A stretch of DNA of 64,000 nucleotides, from NCBI GenBank assembly GCA_004335835.1, contig RWJK01001247.1:3027-67026 (forward strand), read 5' to 3'. The notes beneath the pieces were generated by a model, which searched no databases, had not been told where the DNA came from, and saw nothing but the letters and a program-made list of their open reading frames with translations. Both the position numbers and the translations under genes were made by a program. Of this stretch, positions 31,801 to 43,369 are shown in pieces (the stretch's first letter is position 1; each line of letters begins with the position of its first letter). This DNA comes from Scenedesmus sp. ARA3 (taxonomy: Eukaryota > Chlorophyta > Chlorophyceae > Sphaeropleales > Scenedesmaceae).

Positions 31801-34800
31801 CAGCACAGAAGCTTGGGCTGGGCACCTCAGGCATCACTTGAAGAGTGCGGCTTACGCCCATGGCCCCTGCCTCGGGATGCTCTGCTGCTGCTATCACTGA
31901 TGGCTGTGCAGCAGCAGCGCCAGCAGCAGCAGCGCCTGCTTGACCTGTGAGGCTGTTTCTAGGGCTGTCTGCTAACAGCGCAGCAGGTGAAGCTGCTTTC
32001 CTGGGTGATACAGCAGGCCGCGGCTCTGGTGGTGCAGCTGCGTGGCTGCCAGGGGCCGTTGCACCCTGCAAAGGCAGCACCTCTTCCGACTCGTCAGCAC
32101 TGCTGAGCAGCGACCATAGCAGTTGCTGATGCTGCTGGGCTGCCTGGTACTGCTCTTGTAGCTGCTGCTGCTGCTGCTGCATATCAACAGCAGCTGCTGC
32201 TGGTGTTGCTCCTTGGCAGCTCTCAGGAGATGATGCCACAGAGCCACCCACAGCAAAGCTGAACTCCTCGCCTGCGGCAGCAAGTGTGCCGCTGCCCTGG
32301 ACCTGTTGCGCTGAGGCCGCTGTCCCCACATGCTGTTGCTGATACACCAGACCTTGTGCTGCAGCGGCAGCTGAGCCATTGAATTGACAGCTGCCACCTT
32401 CCCACGCTGCTTGCTGCGCCAGTGAAATGCTGCTACCGCCAGCAGCAGCTGCTGTTCCCTGTGCGAGTGGCCGCTCCACACCGTAAGGGCTGTAGAAAGC
32501 ACACGAGCCTGGCACCTCTTGGACAGCAAACAGCTGCCTCGCTGTCGACTCTGCTGCTGCCACCATGGCGCTGACGTCAGTTTCAGCAGCATCATGTTCT
32601 TCCTCCTCCTCTGCTATGGCTGTAGCAGCAAGTCCGCCTCCAGCCGCACCACCAGCAGCAGCAAGAGCAGCAGCCATTGCACCTGGTGCCATCAGTAGCT
32701 GGCCGTCTGCTGACACCCGTGCACTGCCAGGCGCCAGTGAGTTGACAGTGTAGAAGGAGGAGTCCTCTGTGTTGGGTGAACCAGAGCCACTGGTACACCC
32801 AGGCTGTTGTTGCGCTGCAAACTCCTGCTGCTGCTGCCATGCTGCCTGCAGTGCTGCCTCCAGGCTCTGGGCTGCTGGCATCCCTGGCTGCTGCTGCTGC
32901 TGCTGCAGATCTGCCAGCTCCTGCTCGCTGCTGCTCAAGAACGCCGCGGACCTGTTAGCAGCACCAGCTGCTGTCGCAGCAGGCTTGGCAGCGCTGCTGC
33001 AGCTACTGGCAGCACAGGCAGCAGCCAGGTTGGCTGCAGCTACAGCTTGAGAGTCACCCCTGCCCAGTCCATCCTGCCGTAACGCTGCTGCTGCTGCAAT
33101 GGGCGACTCTGGACGCGAGCCGCTGCTGCCAATTGGTGTAAACCTTTCGATGCGTTCATACATCATACCTGTCTCTGATAGGTGGGTGAGGTCCTCCGGC
33201 AGCTGCAACATAGAGCCTGAGAGTGACCTGCGTACACCCTGCTGCTGCTGCTGCTGCTGCTGCCGCACTGGTGAGTTGGGCACTGACCGCGCCCCTGCGA
33301 CTTGCTGTTGCTGCTGCTGCTCAGACCAAGCGAAGTGCGCAGCTGTGTCGACATGACTTGGTGGTGTGCTGCGGCTGCCGCTGCTGTGCTGCCCCATAGC
33401 TGCTGCATCTGCTGACAGCCTGCCAGGAGAGGAGAAGGGCAGCACCAGCCCTGGCGATGCTGGCCCTGCAAATGCTGCTGCTTGTGGTTGTGCTGGTAGC
33501 ATCCCTGTGGCCAGCAGCACCTCTTCGCCTGGCATGGTCTCTGTAGAGTCACCAGAGTCCTCTGCTGCTGGCGCTGCTGCAGGCTCCGGCGCAGCCACGG
33601 CGATGTATGGTGCATGCATTTCAGGCTGCTGTTGCTGGATCCAGCCCTGCTGCTGCTGCTCAGAAGAGCCAGGCCAAGGCCATGGTGACACCTGCTGCTG
33701 CTGCTGCTGCTGTGCAGTGACCATGGCAGCACTCTTCAACAGCCGCTGCGCTGTAGGACTCAGCGGCTGACCGGGCGAGCCCCCAGCGCTGTTGGGGCTG
33801 CGGGCACCTTGCTGAGCGTGCGGATCTGACCAAGCCAGCTGCTCATCCTGCCCAAGCTGCTGCTGCTGCTGCTGCTGAAGAGGAAAATGCAGTGGCCTGC
33901 CAGGAGCCCCGTCGCCTGCCAGTGCCCCTGCAGAAGCCTCTCCTGCAATGATTGCTGGCGCGCGCACGTGGCTGGGGCTGCCGTGACTCCTCTGCTGCTT
34001 TGCTGCTGTTTTGATAGCTCCCAGCTTGCTGCCAGTAGGCTGCGCAGCATCCAGGCTGGTGCCAGCAGCAGCTTGAGCAGGAGCTGCTAGCGGATACTGC
34101 TTTGGTGGCCGTAGCCTGAGTGAACCTGAGTCTGAAGACCTCTTTGGAGGCTTGCCGTACTGCCGTGCTTCAGGCTGCTGCTGCTGCTTGGTGCGCCTCT
34201 GCTGTTCAGGCGAAGGCGGAAAGGACGGCAGCTGCTGTTCTTGCAGTGCCACATGAAGCCGCTGCTGCTGCTGTAGCTGCTGCTGATATATGATATACTG
34301 TGCTTGCTGCTGTTGCGGTGATGGCATTGGCTGCTGCTGCTGGACTTGCTGGGTGTGCTGCTGCTGTTGTGATGATACATGCTGCTGCTGCTGGCCTTGC
34401 TGCTGTTGCAACATCAGCAACTGCTGCTGCTGCTCCTGCTCCTGTTTTTGCTGTTGCTGAGCCAGCAGCTGCTGCTGGTACTGCTGCTGCAGCTGTGCCT
34501 GCATCATCTGACTTGACTGCTGCTGCTGCTGCTGCGCTGCCTGCGCCTGCAGCATGTACTGCTGGGGGCTTGCAGGCATGCTGTTGCTGAGGTTGCCGCC
34601 GTCATCTAGCACCATTTGTGCCCTGCTGGCCAGCACCCCAGCCAGCTCCAGAGCAGCATCCCGCAAGTCCACAATGAGGCCCTCCCTGGTGACGCATGGC
34701 CGAGCAGCAGCACGAAGGGCGTGTTAATGTACACAAGTTGCCAGTGGGAAGCATTGCAAAGAACAAAGTTACCACAGCAGCACCGAGATGTTCACGCACC

Positions 34801-37162
34801 CACACCAATCTACACAGTATGCACAGTCCAGTTTGATCATTGCAGCAAGCACTGCCCTGCGCTCTGTGCTGCTGTATCGGATGCTGATGTTTTACCTCTC
34901 ATTTGCCATCTGCTGCTCAGCGTCCTCCTGCTGCTCCAGCTCAAGCTTGCTGGGGCTGCCTGGTGCCCTGCCGCGTGTGAGCGCCACCACCAGCCGTGCT
35001 GCTTCATCGTGCAGCACGTTGACCAGCTCCACCAGCTGGATGATGGTACGCTGCTGCGCCAGCATCACCTGCAAAGGAATGTGTGTTGATCAACAGCATT
35101 TTGTAATTGAAAACAATCCGACTGCCACTGCGCCAACCTATGGCGCCAGGCTGACGTCACGCTGTATCCCTGATGCAGGCGCTGGTGCGTAGCAAGCATC
35201 AGGTCGTGTGCAGCTGTTGCGTATGCGCCGCCCTACCAGCCACTGACCCAGGCAACAGAAAGAGTGTGGCCCTGGCACCTCATCTTTTTAAACCCACATT
35301 GAGCTCACCTGTGAGAATGCTGCATCCCAAGCCTGCAGCGCTGGCAGCTGAGCAGGTCCTTTGAGCTGGATGGCCGCATGCTGCAGCTGCCGGTGCACCC
35401 GCACCACTTCCCGCGTGAGGGCATCATCAATGATGCGGCGGTCCTGCAAGCACGACAGCAGCGGCAGGCCAAGCAGCAACATCATGCAGGTATCCGGAAG
35501 GCCACACAATCTGAAATGCAGCATACATTATGTGGTGCTGTGCACACGACATGCTCGAGGCAGGTGCACAGCAAACGCCTCGCACATGCTCACATCAGCC
35601 TACACTCTGCAACAGTGATGCAAGCAGTGCCACCAGCATGCGTGCACTTCCTCACCGCTGGTGACAGCCCTCCCTCGTAGTCCCACAGCTTGAGGAACTT
35701 GAGCAGGTCCAGGGGGATGGCACTAGGCAGGATGGACCTGGCCAGGACACTGGAGGAGCCAAACAGCGTGCGGCGCAGCTCCGTGTGCAGCTGCAGCAGC
35801 TCTGCTGTGCGCGCCTGCATGCATCAAAGACAATACTGTTGCAGTGGGGTGCCCGTCCACTGCTCTGCTGCTGTTGCTGCCGCCTTGGCACCTTTGTAGC
35901 TGCACGCAAGCACCAGCATCACTGCAGTCAGCTGCACATCTATTGCAGCTGACATGTTGCACAAAACAGCGGTAGTTGCTGCTGTTGCTCACTCACCAGC
36001 TTGTGCACCATGCATGCATTGCTCAGCATGACAGCCATGCATGCTGCCTCCTGCTTGAGTGCTGCCCCCGCGCGCTGCCTGTCCTGGCCGCTGATGCCCT
36101 GGCCATCCAGCATCTGCAGCCGCGGTAGCAGCTGCATCAGCTTGTTGCGGTAGTTTGGCAGGCACGCGAGCGGGTTACGCTCAAAGCTGGCCACCTGCAA
36201 ACGTACAGAGTGTAAAGCCGGTGGTGAACACACCAACAGTGCACTTGCAGCTGTACGGTGGCAAAGATGCAGGAAACGTTGCGCATCTTTGCTCAGCATG
36301 GTATGTGGACTCAGCCAAGTTGTGTGCGTTCCAGGCACACATTCAGCAGCATGTTGTCTTTGTAGCTTGCATGCGAACAGCCACTGCTGACAGTGCGGTC
36401 ATCTGAAGTGGCACTTCCTGGGCATCACCTGCAAGTTTGGGCATGCCTCCAGCACTTGCAGCTGCTCAATGTCTTCCAGCAGGTTGTCTGAGGCTGACAG
36501 CACACGCAGGAATGGGAACTGCTGGATTCCTGCAAGGCTGCGCAGCGAGTTGCGGCTGAGGTAAACGACCTCTGCGCTGTGGTACTGCTCTGGCAGCTCG
36601 TCAATGTGCGTGAGGTAGCGCTCCACACAGGCCACCTGCAGGTGCAGGTGCAGGAGGCAGCAGTTGTGCAGCATTGCTTGCATGGTGCGCAGCTACATGG
36701 TGGTAAGGCAACTGCCACATGGTTTGAGGAGCTGCATACTGAGAGCAGCGATCAGAGGACGCAGGTTCTGCTGCAAAGCAGTCACATGCCGCTGTCTGCC
36801 GCAAGGTAAGCATATGTTGATACTAGCCGCTCCACCGTCATGCTGGTGACACAGCCAAACATCCACAGCAGAAGGCAAGCAGGAATTGCACCTCACAGCA
36901 GCAAGCTCGCCACAGGGACTGGCTTCAAATCGTGTTGAGTTACATCACACCCTGCATATGTTACCTTGAAGCTGTCAAACATCTGTGGAGTCTGCGCCAG
37001 CACTGACGACAGCAGCACTGGCTTTGCAGGGTGGTTGCCACTAAGCCTAGCAGCCGGCCCTGCCTTGCTGCCCCTTTTCTGCTTGGCCAGGTGGTGCAGC
37101 TTAGCATTCCTGGCGTTGGCAAAGCCACGCTGCTCATCACTGTGGCCTGCCTGCTGCTGCAT
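24720..37162 (-). CDS. Giant LRR / low-complexity / Sfi1-like coiled-coil protein, 13 exons
   Basis: Exons 37162-36965, 36635-36429, 36194-35997, 35814-35656, 35443-35309, 35068-34896, 34685-30020, 29837-29694, 29555-29245, 28981-27583, 27357-26548, 26331-25597 and 25469-24720 join in frame to about 3294 aa. The N-terminus has SDS22-like LRRs (VVYLSRNSLRSLAGIQQF, FLRVLSASDNLLEDI) with a cap (NPLACLPNYRNKLMQLLP). Short helical exons follow, then a 1555-codon exon of Gln/Ser/Ala/Pro low complexity. Exons 9-11 carry Trp repeats like Sfi1 centrin-binding repeats (AVRSWKAA, VMTAWLQLVW, LVKAWNRWQQ, RKAWSAWQQY, SCWAAWSQS, CFGKWRCWAL). Exons 12-13 are Gln-rich coiled coil. LRR plus coiled coil recalls VFL1/LRRCC1-type centriolar proteins and Trp repeats suggest centrin binding, so a basal-body or centrosome role is inferred. 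More 5' exons may exist. Confidence 0.8.
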
Positions 37163-37626
37163 CCCACTTGGCCTGTCTTTGACACTGTCTCAACAGCCCT
37201 GCTGTGTGCACATGTGCCTGCTCAGTGCATGACTGCACCGCAGCGGCTGCTCCTCTGCGTCATCGTGTGCAATAAGCAAATGGCACCGTGTTTTCTTCAC
37301 TTGTGCCATTGTTCGAGCAGTCAGGCATCCGGTTCTTCTCCGGTTGTGAGCTGTGGTGACTGTAACAGCTTGCCCGGCAACATTCATTCACTCTTATCAA
37401 GCATAAAGCAAGCAAGACAGAACATGCACCTTGAACGACGCAGCTGTAATCGGTTTGACTTACTGTGGACCGTTATGTGACATGCGATGCATTTCAAGAC
37501 AAATACCAAGATTCTGCGGTGTCTAAGGTCACGGGACATCCATCTTGTAACTGTTACGGTTGTGCGTGCCGTACCGTCGGTTGATCACGGTCATGGTGGT
37601 AGCAGCAGCAGTACTCACTGAACGTG
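37163..37626. promoter_or_regulatory. Divergent spacer between the giant LRR/Sfi1 gene and membrin
   Basis: These 464 bp separate the two proposed start codons and should hold both promoters. Open frames here show no recognisable domain. Confidence 0.4.
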
Positions 37627-40063
37627 ATGAGTGACCTGCCTGCACTGCACGCGAGAGCCACCAAGCTGATATTGGCACTTCGAGCAGGTCTAGGAAGGCT
37701 TGAATCTGTAGAGGTATGAAGGAGCCAGGCAGCAAGTTGAATCCAGTACACAACCTAGAAGCTGCCTGGAGAGCAGCTGTTGTCTTACCAAATTCAACTG
37801 CTTCTGCAGCATGGAGAAGGGCCAGGAGACCCAGCAGCATTGGCGAGGGACCTGCAGCAGAAGCTTGCAGAGCTGCAGGTGTGCGAAGGACAGCATGCGA
37901 CACAGCAGTTGTTGCGGTTGGCTTGCGCTGGAGCTGCCTTGCATGCAGTCCTTGGGATGTGAGAGGGACCTGCCTTGAGCCCCAGTCATGTGTGCGATTC
38001 AAGTCAACGGCTCTGATTCAGGAAGGCATGGCTGACCCGGTATCTGTGCATGCAGAGAATCAGCAGAGAGCTAGACAGCTCATGGCGCATGGCGCTGGTA
38101 CGGCAGCAGACAGCAAAGCACGACGTATGGAAGAGGCAAGTGCAGAACCGGATCTGCAACAGCAGTGTCAACGGCAGTTACATCAGCTTGTACATTGCTA
38201 CAGGGTGCTGTCATTGTCAGGCAGTATCCGCTCGCCACCACAGCTGCGCTGGCGTTTGCAGCTGCGGCCTGGCAGCTGCTGTGCCAGCATGCTTGCGATA
38301 TGCGTCACCTTTACATGCTGCTTTCTGCATTAGAAGCCACCAGCGTCTGCGTGGGCACGACGGTTGCTGATCCGTCAGGCATTGTATGTTCAGCAAAAGC
38401 AGCGCTAGCAGCAGCAAGCGCATGCCAAGTGCAGGGAGTTGCTGCAAGCTTGGCTGCAAGCTCATTTACATTTGTGTTCTAATGCAGCCTGCATTCCGAA
38501 TGTCTTGCAGGAAAGTGGAGCAAGTATCGGATGAAGCAGACTTCCTGCGGCAGTCGCTGGACCGCTTTGGCGGGCGGTGCGTGCGCACAAGACAGCACAG
38601 GAACAGCAGCGGGTGCAAGCATACAACAGCAAAGCAGCATAGCAGACATATAGGCCAGCGCTGATGTATTCCTGCTCATCAGCAAAGTTTGTGAAGCATG
38701 TATCAACACACACTGTGCAACCCAACACACCGCCGCAGCAGCAGTCCAGGTAGAAGGATTGCTGGCATCCTGCGTGTCATGTGCCGCTGCGAGCTGCAAC
38801 AAGCACTGCCAACGCACACACTGTGCTGCGCCCGTGCTCTCCTGCAGGCAAGTTGCGCGGCAGCGGGAGGCAGCAGACAGGGAGGAGCTGCTTGCGCGGG
38901 CAGAGATGGGCCGGCAGATAAAGGATGCAATGGATGAAGAGGCTGCAGTGATGGGCCATGTCACGCGCTCGCGGCGCATGATGTCTGAGATGTTTGAGCA
39001 GGGCGGCAGCATCCTCGCAAACATGTCGCAGAACCGGGAGCGCATCAAGGTAGGTTTTGAAGGCAGCCGGGCGGCACGTACGCATAGCTGTTGCTGGGCG
39101 TTGGCAGCAGCGACCACAGCAGCAGCGGGTGGTTACAGTCTTGCTGAAACGGTTGCTGCTGGAAGTAGGTGCAACACCGCAGATACAGCACCAATGAACA
39201 TCAGAGCAGCTACGCATGTGGACGATGGCCTTCATTGCCTGTGGTTGCCTGCTGTTTTCCATGGTCCTGCTGGGATGAGGGCAGCGGGCGCAGAAGAAGA
39301 TGCTTGACATGCTGAGCAGAGTGGCATGTGCAAACTCTATTCAATTGATGACTCTCGTTGCCTGCGTTGCCTGCTATTTGCGGTGTTATGATTGCAGTGG
39401 GCGCAGAAGAAGATGCTGGACGTGCTCAACAGTGTGGGCATGTGCAAACCCTATTCAATTTATGACTCTCGTTGCCTGTGTTGCCTGCTGACATTGTGAG
39501 TGCAGCGGGCGCAGAAGAAGATGCTGGACGTGCTCAACAGTGTGGGCATGGGTGAGAGCGTGCTGCGCATGATTGAGCGGCGGCACAAGGCAGACGTGTA
39601 CCTGGCGCTAGGCGGCATGGTGAGTGCGCTAAACAATACAAGTGTACAGCAAAATCGGATTGCACTTGAAGTTGTTGCTAATGGGACATGCACTTTGCAG
39701 ACAAGTTTTTGATGTACATGCTGCAGAGGCCCACATAGCCCGGCAGCTGCATCGAAATCTCTCAGCACGAGTGCTTGCACATGCTTGTATCAGGGTGAAC
39801 CCGAGTAACTATGCATGTCAGTGAGTGACAGCAATGCATGCAGCAATCTGCTGCCGGCCAGGATTAAGTGTCCTGCTATGGGATAATGCATGGAGTATAG
39901 TGCATGCATGCAGCATCTGCTGCATCCTAAGGCGACGGTGAATCCAGCAATGCACTTACTGGTTGCTGCTGCTGCTGCTGCTGCTCTGTTTGCACGCATA
40001 TGCTTGCTGCAGGGCACTATAGGCCTGCTGACATTTGGGCTGATCTGGTGGCGATGGTTCTAG
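37627..40063 (+). CDS. MEMB: Membrin (Golgi Qb-SNARE, GOSR2/Bos1 family), 7 exons
   Basis: Membrin is the tail-anchored Qb-SNARE of ER-Golgi vesicle fusion. Exons 37627-37713, 37759-37878, 38056-38135, 38511-38576, 38848-39049, 39506-39619 and 40013-40063 join in frame to 239 aa (plant and animal membrins are about 210-225). The N-terminus MSDLPALHARATKL starts the Habc-like helices (RISRELDSSWRMALVRQQ, then VEQVSDEADFLRQSLDRF). The SNARE motif follows: GGSILANMSQNRERIKRAQK with the likely zero-layer Gln in MSQN, then KMLDVLNSVGMGESVLRMIE. The C-terminal anchor VYLALGGMGTIGLLTFGLIW ends in WRWF. Exon 3 ends in a GC donor (AAGAG/GCAAGT), required to keep the WKRKVEQ reading. Exon 6 is preceded by two partial copies. 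A TGTAA at 40821-40825 could end the transcript. Confidence 0.92.
39285..39442 (+). repeat. Two upstream 5' fragments of membrin exon 6
   Basis: Copies from 39285 and 39398 start after GCAG acceptors and encode RAQKKMLDMLSRVA and AQKKMLDVLNSVGM. Each then runs into a shared spacer (TGCAAAC...CTATTCAATT, GACTCTCGTTGCCTG). Repeat spacing is 113 and 108 bp, and the intact exon is at 39506. Neither fragment contains the ESVLRMIERRHK segment. Confidence 0.93.
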
Positions 40064-40868
40064 CTGTGCTGCTCAGCTGCGACGGCAGCGCTTCCATCGA
40101 GCTGCACTGTTCTGGTTCATTTTGTGGTGGCAGTTTGCTTGCCTCATGATGTACATACCTGGTGCTGCTGCAACATGCAGCCCGTTGAGCAAGCAACTTG
40201 CTTGTGTTTTTTTCTGAGGGCACAGCACGTGCACGCATTGCACGATGCATGTGCTGCGTAAAGAGGGACTTTGGGTGGCCTGCTGGCATCCAGCCTTGTC
40301 CAGAGTTTGCTGGGACTCCCAGCTGAGCTGCCCGCACTCCTTGACAACTGGTGGTGCACGGTACCCAAACAAAGTCGACATTTTTGTGAAATTTTGTGCT
40401 GCTGGGTGGACTTTTGGATGTTAATATAGGCTGGCTTGAGCTACTGAGCACCACCTGGAGATGGCAACGGCTGGCAGCTGCTGCGAACAAGGTCCGTCTG
40501 CAGCACGCTGCCGGACTTTGAAAGTCGTGCATCGTGGTGTTTTGCTGCCGCACATGGGGCTATGCGCGCCGACGGCTGTCAAACAAGGTCGGGTAGCAGC
40601 GGCTTCTTGCGACTTCCCTAGAAGTTCTGTCAGCAAACCCTAATAAGCAGGTCACGCTTGTAGGTCACACTGCCGTTTGATGTTAGTCAGCTCAGCGTTA
40701 AATGTGCATCTATCGACTGCTTTCCACCTGTCCAGCAGTCTCGACTTCCAACAGGCTTTCAAGCGTAAATACTCGGCAGTCACGAACACCGCTGTCTCTG
40801 CTTCCACATACTCAGTTGCTTGTAATATTACGTGTGCAGTTCTGTCTAAGACGGGTGCGCACGGCGCC
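40064..40868. other. Spacer between membrin and the C2-domain gene
   Basis: Contains the membrin 3' UTR and the C2-gene promoter (same strand). Plus-strand TGTAA at 40821-40825 lies only about 45 bases before the next start codon, so the transcripts may overlap. Apparent open frames on both strands have no recognisable domain. Confidence 0.45.
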
Positions 40869-42543
40869 ATGAGGAAACTGAGCTTAGCAGGTGCTGTCAC
40901 TCGGCATCAGCCAGCATCTTCCCGGCTGTGCCTTACGTATGCGTGCATACTAGTTATCATTCATGTTCCAAACAAACGTTCACCGTTTACGGTCACCCAT
41001 GCATGTGCTTTCTTGTATCTCCTGCAAACGTTGCTGCTGCTGATGTCGCTGCTGCTGCTACTGCTGCTGCTGTCATGCAGTGCTCAAAGCCCATAGGCTT
41101 AGGAACACAGCTGCCTTTGGATCCAAGCAGCATGTCTACTTGAAACTAGTGGCCGGAACTGCTGTGAAGGTATCTGATGTGGTTCCAGGTGCGCTGTCAG
41201 CAGCAGCAGCAGCGCATGCAACTGACTCCAGCCTGGAACACATAATGTGTTACACATAAAATATACATGCGCCTCAGCCCCACACCAGTTGTTAACAGGG
41301 AGATTGCAGAGTTATCAGCTTGTAAAGCAGATGGAAGCATTTGACCGAAGTTGTGGCACTTGGGCATGGCTCGTGATGGCTGGCTCAAGCTTCAGCCTCC
41401 TCTAGTAACACCATGCATGCAGGAAGCACTTGGGCCGGTGAATCTGCAACCACGTGGCATTTTGATGATGGATGCATATGATATGTATACGCATACGTAT
41501 ACATCATTATGCTCATTGATTACACCGTGTCATACATCCGCCTGTCCCTGTTGGTGATGGTGTGTCTGCAGATGCCGGCACTGATTGTGCTCTTGGCGAA
41601 ATCTTCAGCCTTGACCTGCCCCCAGGCGTTGACTCAGTCAACATTGAGGTCGTTTCAAAACACAACCTGACAGGTGGGTGGCAGGTGGCACGAGATGCAG
41701 GCAGCTGCACTGCTTGATAATGAGGCACCCTGCCTATATGTATTAGAACTAACTACTGAGCGCAACATGGGTACCTGTTGATACGCTGCGAGGCATGCTG
41801 GCCTAGATAAACACACACAAGCTCTGCATTGCACACAATGCATGCAACTCTGTGCTTGCCGCCACCAGACTGCAGTGCCCTGCATGCACTCATCGTGTGT
41901 TACGCAAGCCCTGGATTGAATATCGACTTCCTCCTGTTATATCCTTCCCTCCAGATAGCTGCTGCATGCCCATGGCATGCACTGATGTGCCACATATGTC
42001 AGCCTGACATCATCTAGTCCACATCTGCTGCATTCGCAGGTGATGAGCTCATAGGCACAGCCACACTGTCACTGGAGCAGATCCAGGAGTCAAACGGGGA
42101 TGTCATCCGTGCACCTGTCATGTCCAAGAAAGGCATGGCAGGGGAGCTGGAGGTCACCGCAAGTGTGGCAGATGCAGCAGCAGCGGCTTCTGCATTGCAA
42201 GCAGCAGCAAAGGTAGGCGTGCTTGATCTATTGTGTTTGGTTTGATTGCACTCCGCCATTATGCGTAGACCTGGTGTTTGTAGACAACTGGGTTGATGAC
42301 AGGCTCGGCAGCAACAGAAGCTGGCACGTGTCTACTGCAGGAGGTGGATATGAATTGACAAGCGTGAGATGCCGACAGCACGCATGCTGCCCCTGCCACA
42401 TGGCAAAGTCCAACAATAGGCGTATGTATGATGTATGTGCCTGTATCCTGCTCTGTCTGCTGCTGCATGCAGTCTCCCTACCCCGCGGCAGCTCCTGCAG
42501 GGCCGTACCCCAACAGCAGCAGCCCTTATGGCAGCCCCTACCC

Positions 42544-42576
<33 letters not shown>

Positions 42577-43369
42577 ACGCATGGGCCCACCTGGCCCTGC
42601 CACCTACCCTCCAATAGGAGCCATGCAGCCAATGCAGCAGCAGCAGCCGTACCCAGCAGCAGCAGCAGGATATGCGCAGCCTGCCGCTGGTCCCTACCCA
42701 CAGCAGCAGCAGCAGGGGCGGCAGCCGGTGGGTCCTTACCCAAGCCCTCATCCACCACAGCAGCAGCAGCAGCCGGGGTATGGCCAGCCTCAGGGTGGCT
42801 ACCCTGGGGGTTACCCCCCTGCTGCTCCTTACGCACCTGCTGCTGCTGCTGCTGCTCCTGGTGCGTATAACATTCCACCTGGCTACCCGCAGCCAGCAGG
42901 GACGCAGCTGCCACTGGTACAGCAGCAGCAGCAGCAGCCGCAGCCGCAGCCGCAGATGGCACCTAGCACTGGTGCTGGTCGGGGCAGTGGTATGATGGGG
43001 ACTGCACTGGCGGCAGGGGCCGGTGCTTTGGGTGGTGCTGTCATTGGCGGCGCTGTTTCAAACGCCATGTTTGGTGGTCATCACGGCGGCTGGGGCGGCG
43101 GCGGCGGCGGCGGCGGATGGGGCGGCGGCGGCGGTTACGGCGGCGGCTACGGCGGCGGCGACACCGTCTTTGTTGAAAATAACACATTTGTGACAAATAA
43201 CACAACGCAGGATTACAGCTCGGTGACGGATGTGAATGGTGGCGGGGGCGGGGATTGGGTGGCGATGGATAATGCAGGCGGTGGCGGTGACTGGGTTGAT
43301 ATGGATAATGGTGGAGGGGACTTTGGGGGTGGAGGCTTTGATGACTTTGGGGGTGGGGGAGACTGGTAG
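40869..43369 (+). CDS. C2-domain protein with Tyr/Pro/Gln-rich linker and glycine zipper (SRC2-like), 5 exons
   Basis: Exons 40869-40890 (a 22-base start exon), 41081-41188, 41572-41673, 42040-42212 and 42473-43369 join in frame to 433 aa. Residues 1-135 form a C2 domain: MRKLSLAVLKAHRLRNTAAF, SKQHVYLKLVAGTAVKVSDV, VNIEVVSKHN, LIGTATLSL. Exon 5 encodes a linker of YP repeats and Gln runs, a glycine zipper (TALAAGAGALGGAVIGGAVS), a Gly/Trp/Tyr-rich block (WGGGGGYGGGYGGG) and a tail repeating GGGDW(V/.)DMDN. The order C2, YPP-rich linker, glycine zipper matches plant SRC2-type membrane-associated cold/stress proteins. Acidic Ca2+-binding loops are weak, so Ca2+ dependence is doubtful. It converges with the NFKBIL1-like gene; TGTAA at 43911-43915 is the likely end signal. 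Confidence 0.85.

Noticed and set aside
28400..34600. Large plus-strand Ala/Ser/Leu ORFs opposite the giant gene
   Set aside because: They are reverse-frame shadows of CAG-rich coding sequence; splice sites and domains support only the minus strand.
41479..41500. Stem ATGTATACG / CGTATACAT in a C2-gene intron
   Set aside because: A single 9-bp stem in an AT-rich intron segment is weak evidence of function.
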